From an uncultured Synergistia bacterium (GTDB taxonomy: Bacteria; Eremiobacterota; SpSt-956; JAKJGF01): a DNA stretch of 5,143 bases. The notes under the pieces are model-generated. The model was not told where the DNA came from. It did not search any database and saw nothing but the letters and a program-made list of their open reading frames with translations. Position numbers and translations under genes: made by a program. Shown piece by piece: positions 5,102 through 5,143 of this stretch (position 1 is its first letter; each line of letters begins with the position of its first letter). The stretch spans positions 1 through 5,143 of the forward strand of contig CALARM010000717.1 of assembly GCA_937888925.1 (NCBI GenBank). Direction: 5' to 3'.

Positions 5102-5143
5102 CTAACACTCCAGATAAGTTCGTAACCATTTTATCAGCTTCTC
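5102..5143 (-). CDS. Possible C-terminal end of a leftward gene (runs off right edge)
   Basis: On the minus strand one frame reads EKLIKWLRTYLEC and then TAG (stop at 5104-5102). This looks like an amphipathic C-terminal helix, and a gene end here would fit the operon direction and the hairpin just downstream. A second frame is also open from the edge (EADKMVTNLSGVLVSV, TAA at 5093-5091). Thirteen codons are too few to decide, and it may not be coding at all. Confidence 0.28.
   Translation of the reverse strand, partial: EKLIKWLRTYLEC

Overview
This is an AT-rich bacterial window. It has strong Shine-Dalgarno sites (AGGAG/AGGAGG), frequent ATA and AGA/AGG codons, a lipobox lipoprotein and standard-code tryptophans. 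I cannot name the organism. It reads like chromosome from a low-GC, possibly poorly sampled lineage. No phage, plasmid, transposase, rRNA, tRNA or CRISPR feature is visible.

Layout, left to right. (1) The 5' end of an unrecognised leftward gene runs off the left edge (1-241). (2) A 235-bp gap (242-476) is rich in repeats. (3) A leftward gene (477-1289) encodes a membrane-anchored HEAT-repeat protein. (4) A divergent 343-bp gap (1290-1632) holds a second, inverted copy of the repeat seen in gap 2, plus a good promoter for the next gene. (5) A rightward gene (1633-3321) encodes a complete subtilisin-family (S8) protease of the AprX-like type, with a probable I9-like propeptide and an unusual helical insert. 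(6) A hairpin (3329-3367) lies between convergent genes. (7) A leftward two-gene unit follows: an NrtR-type Nudix/winged-helix protein (4297-5004), then a PhnD-type phosphate/phosphonate-binding lipoprotein (3366-4283), 13 bp apart, the second starting with GTG. (8) The right margin (5005-5143) has another repeat hairpin and perhaps the last codons of one more leftward gene.

No shared pathway links all the genes. The Nudix and PhnD-like genes form the one convincing operon. It could couple a nucleotide/ADP-ribose-type signal to capture of a phosphorus-containing ligand, but no ABC permease, ATPase, sensor kinase or NAD gene is present to confirm this.

The most striking signal is in the non-coding DNA. 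Every intergenic gap of more than about 40 bp carries degenerate tandem arrays with a strict 7-bp period, although the heptamer differs from site to site (GTAACGC, AGTGAAA, TTCACNC, GAGTTGA). Three arrays are paired with their own reverse complement to form hairpins. Two diverged, inverted copies of a longer element (heptad array plus a conserved core of about 57 bp) flank the HEAT gene.
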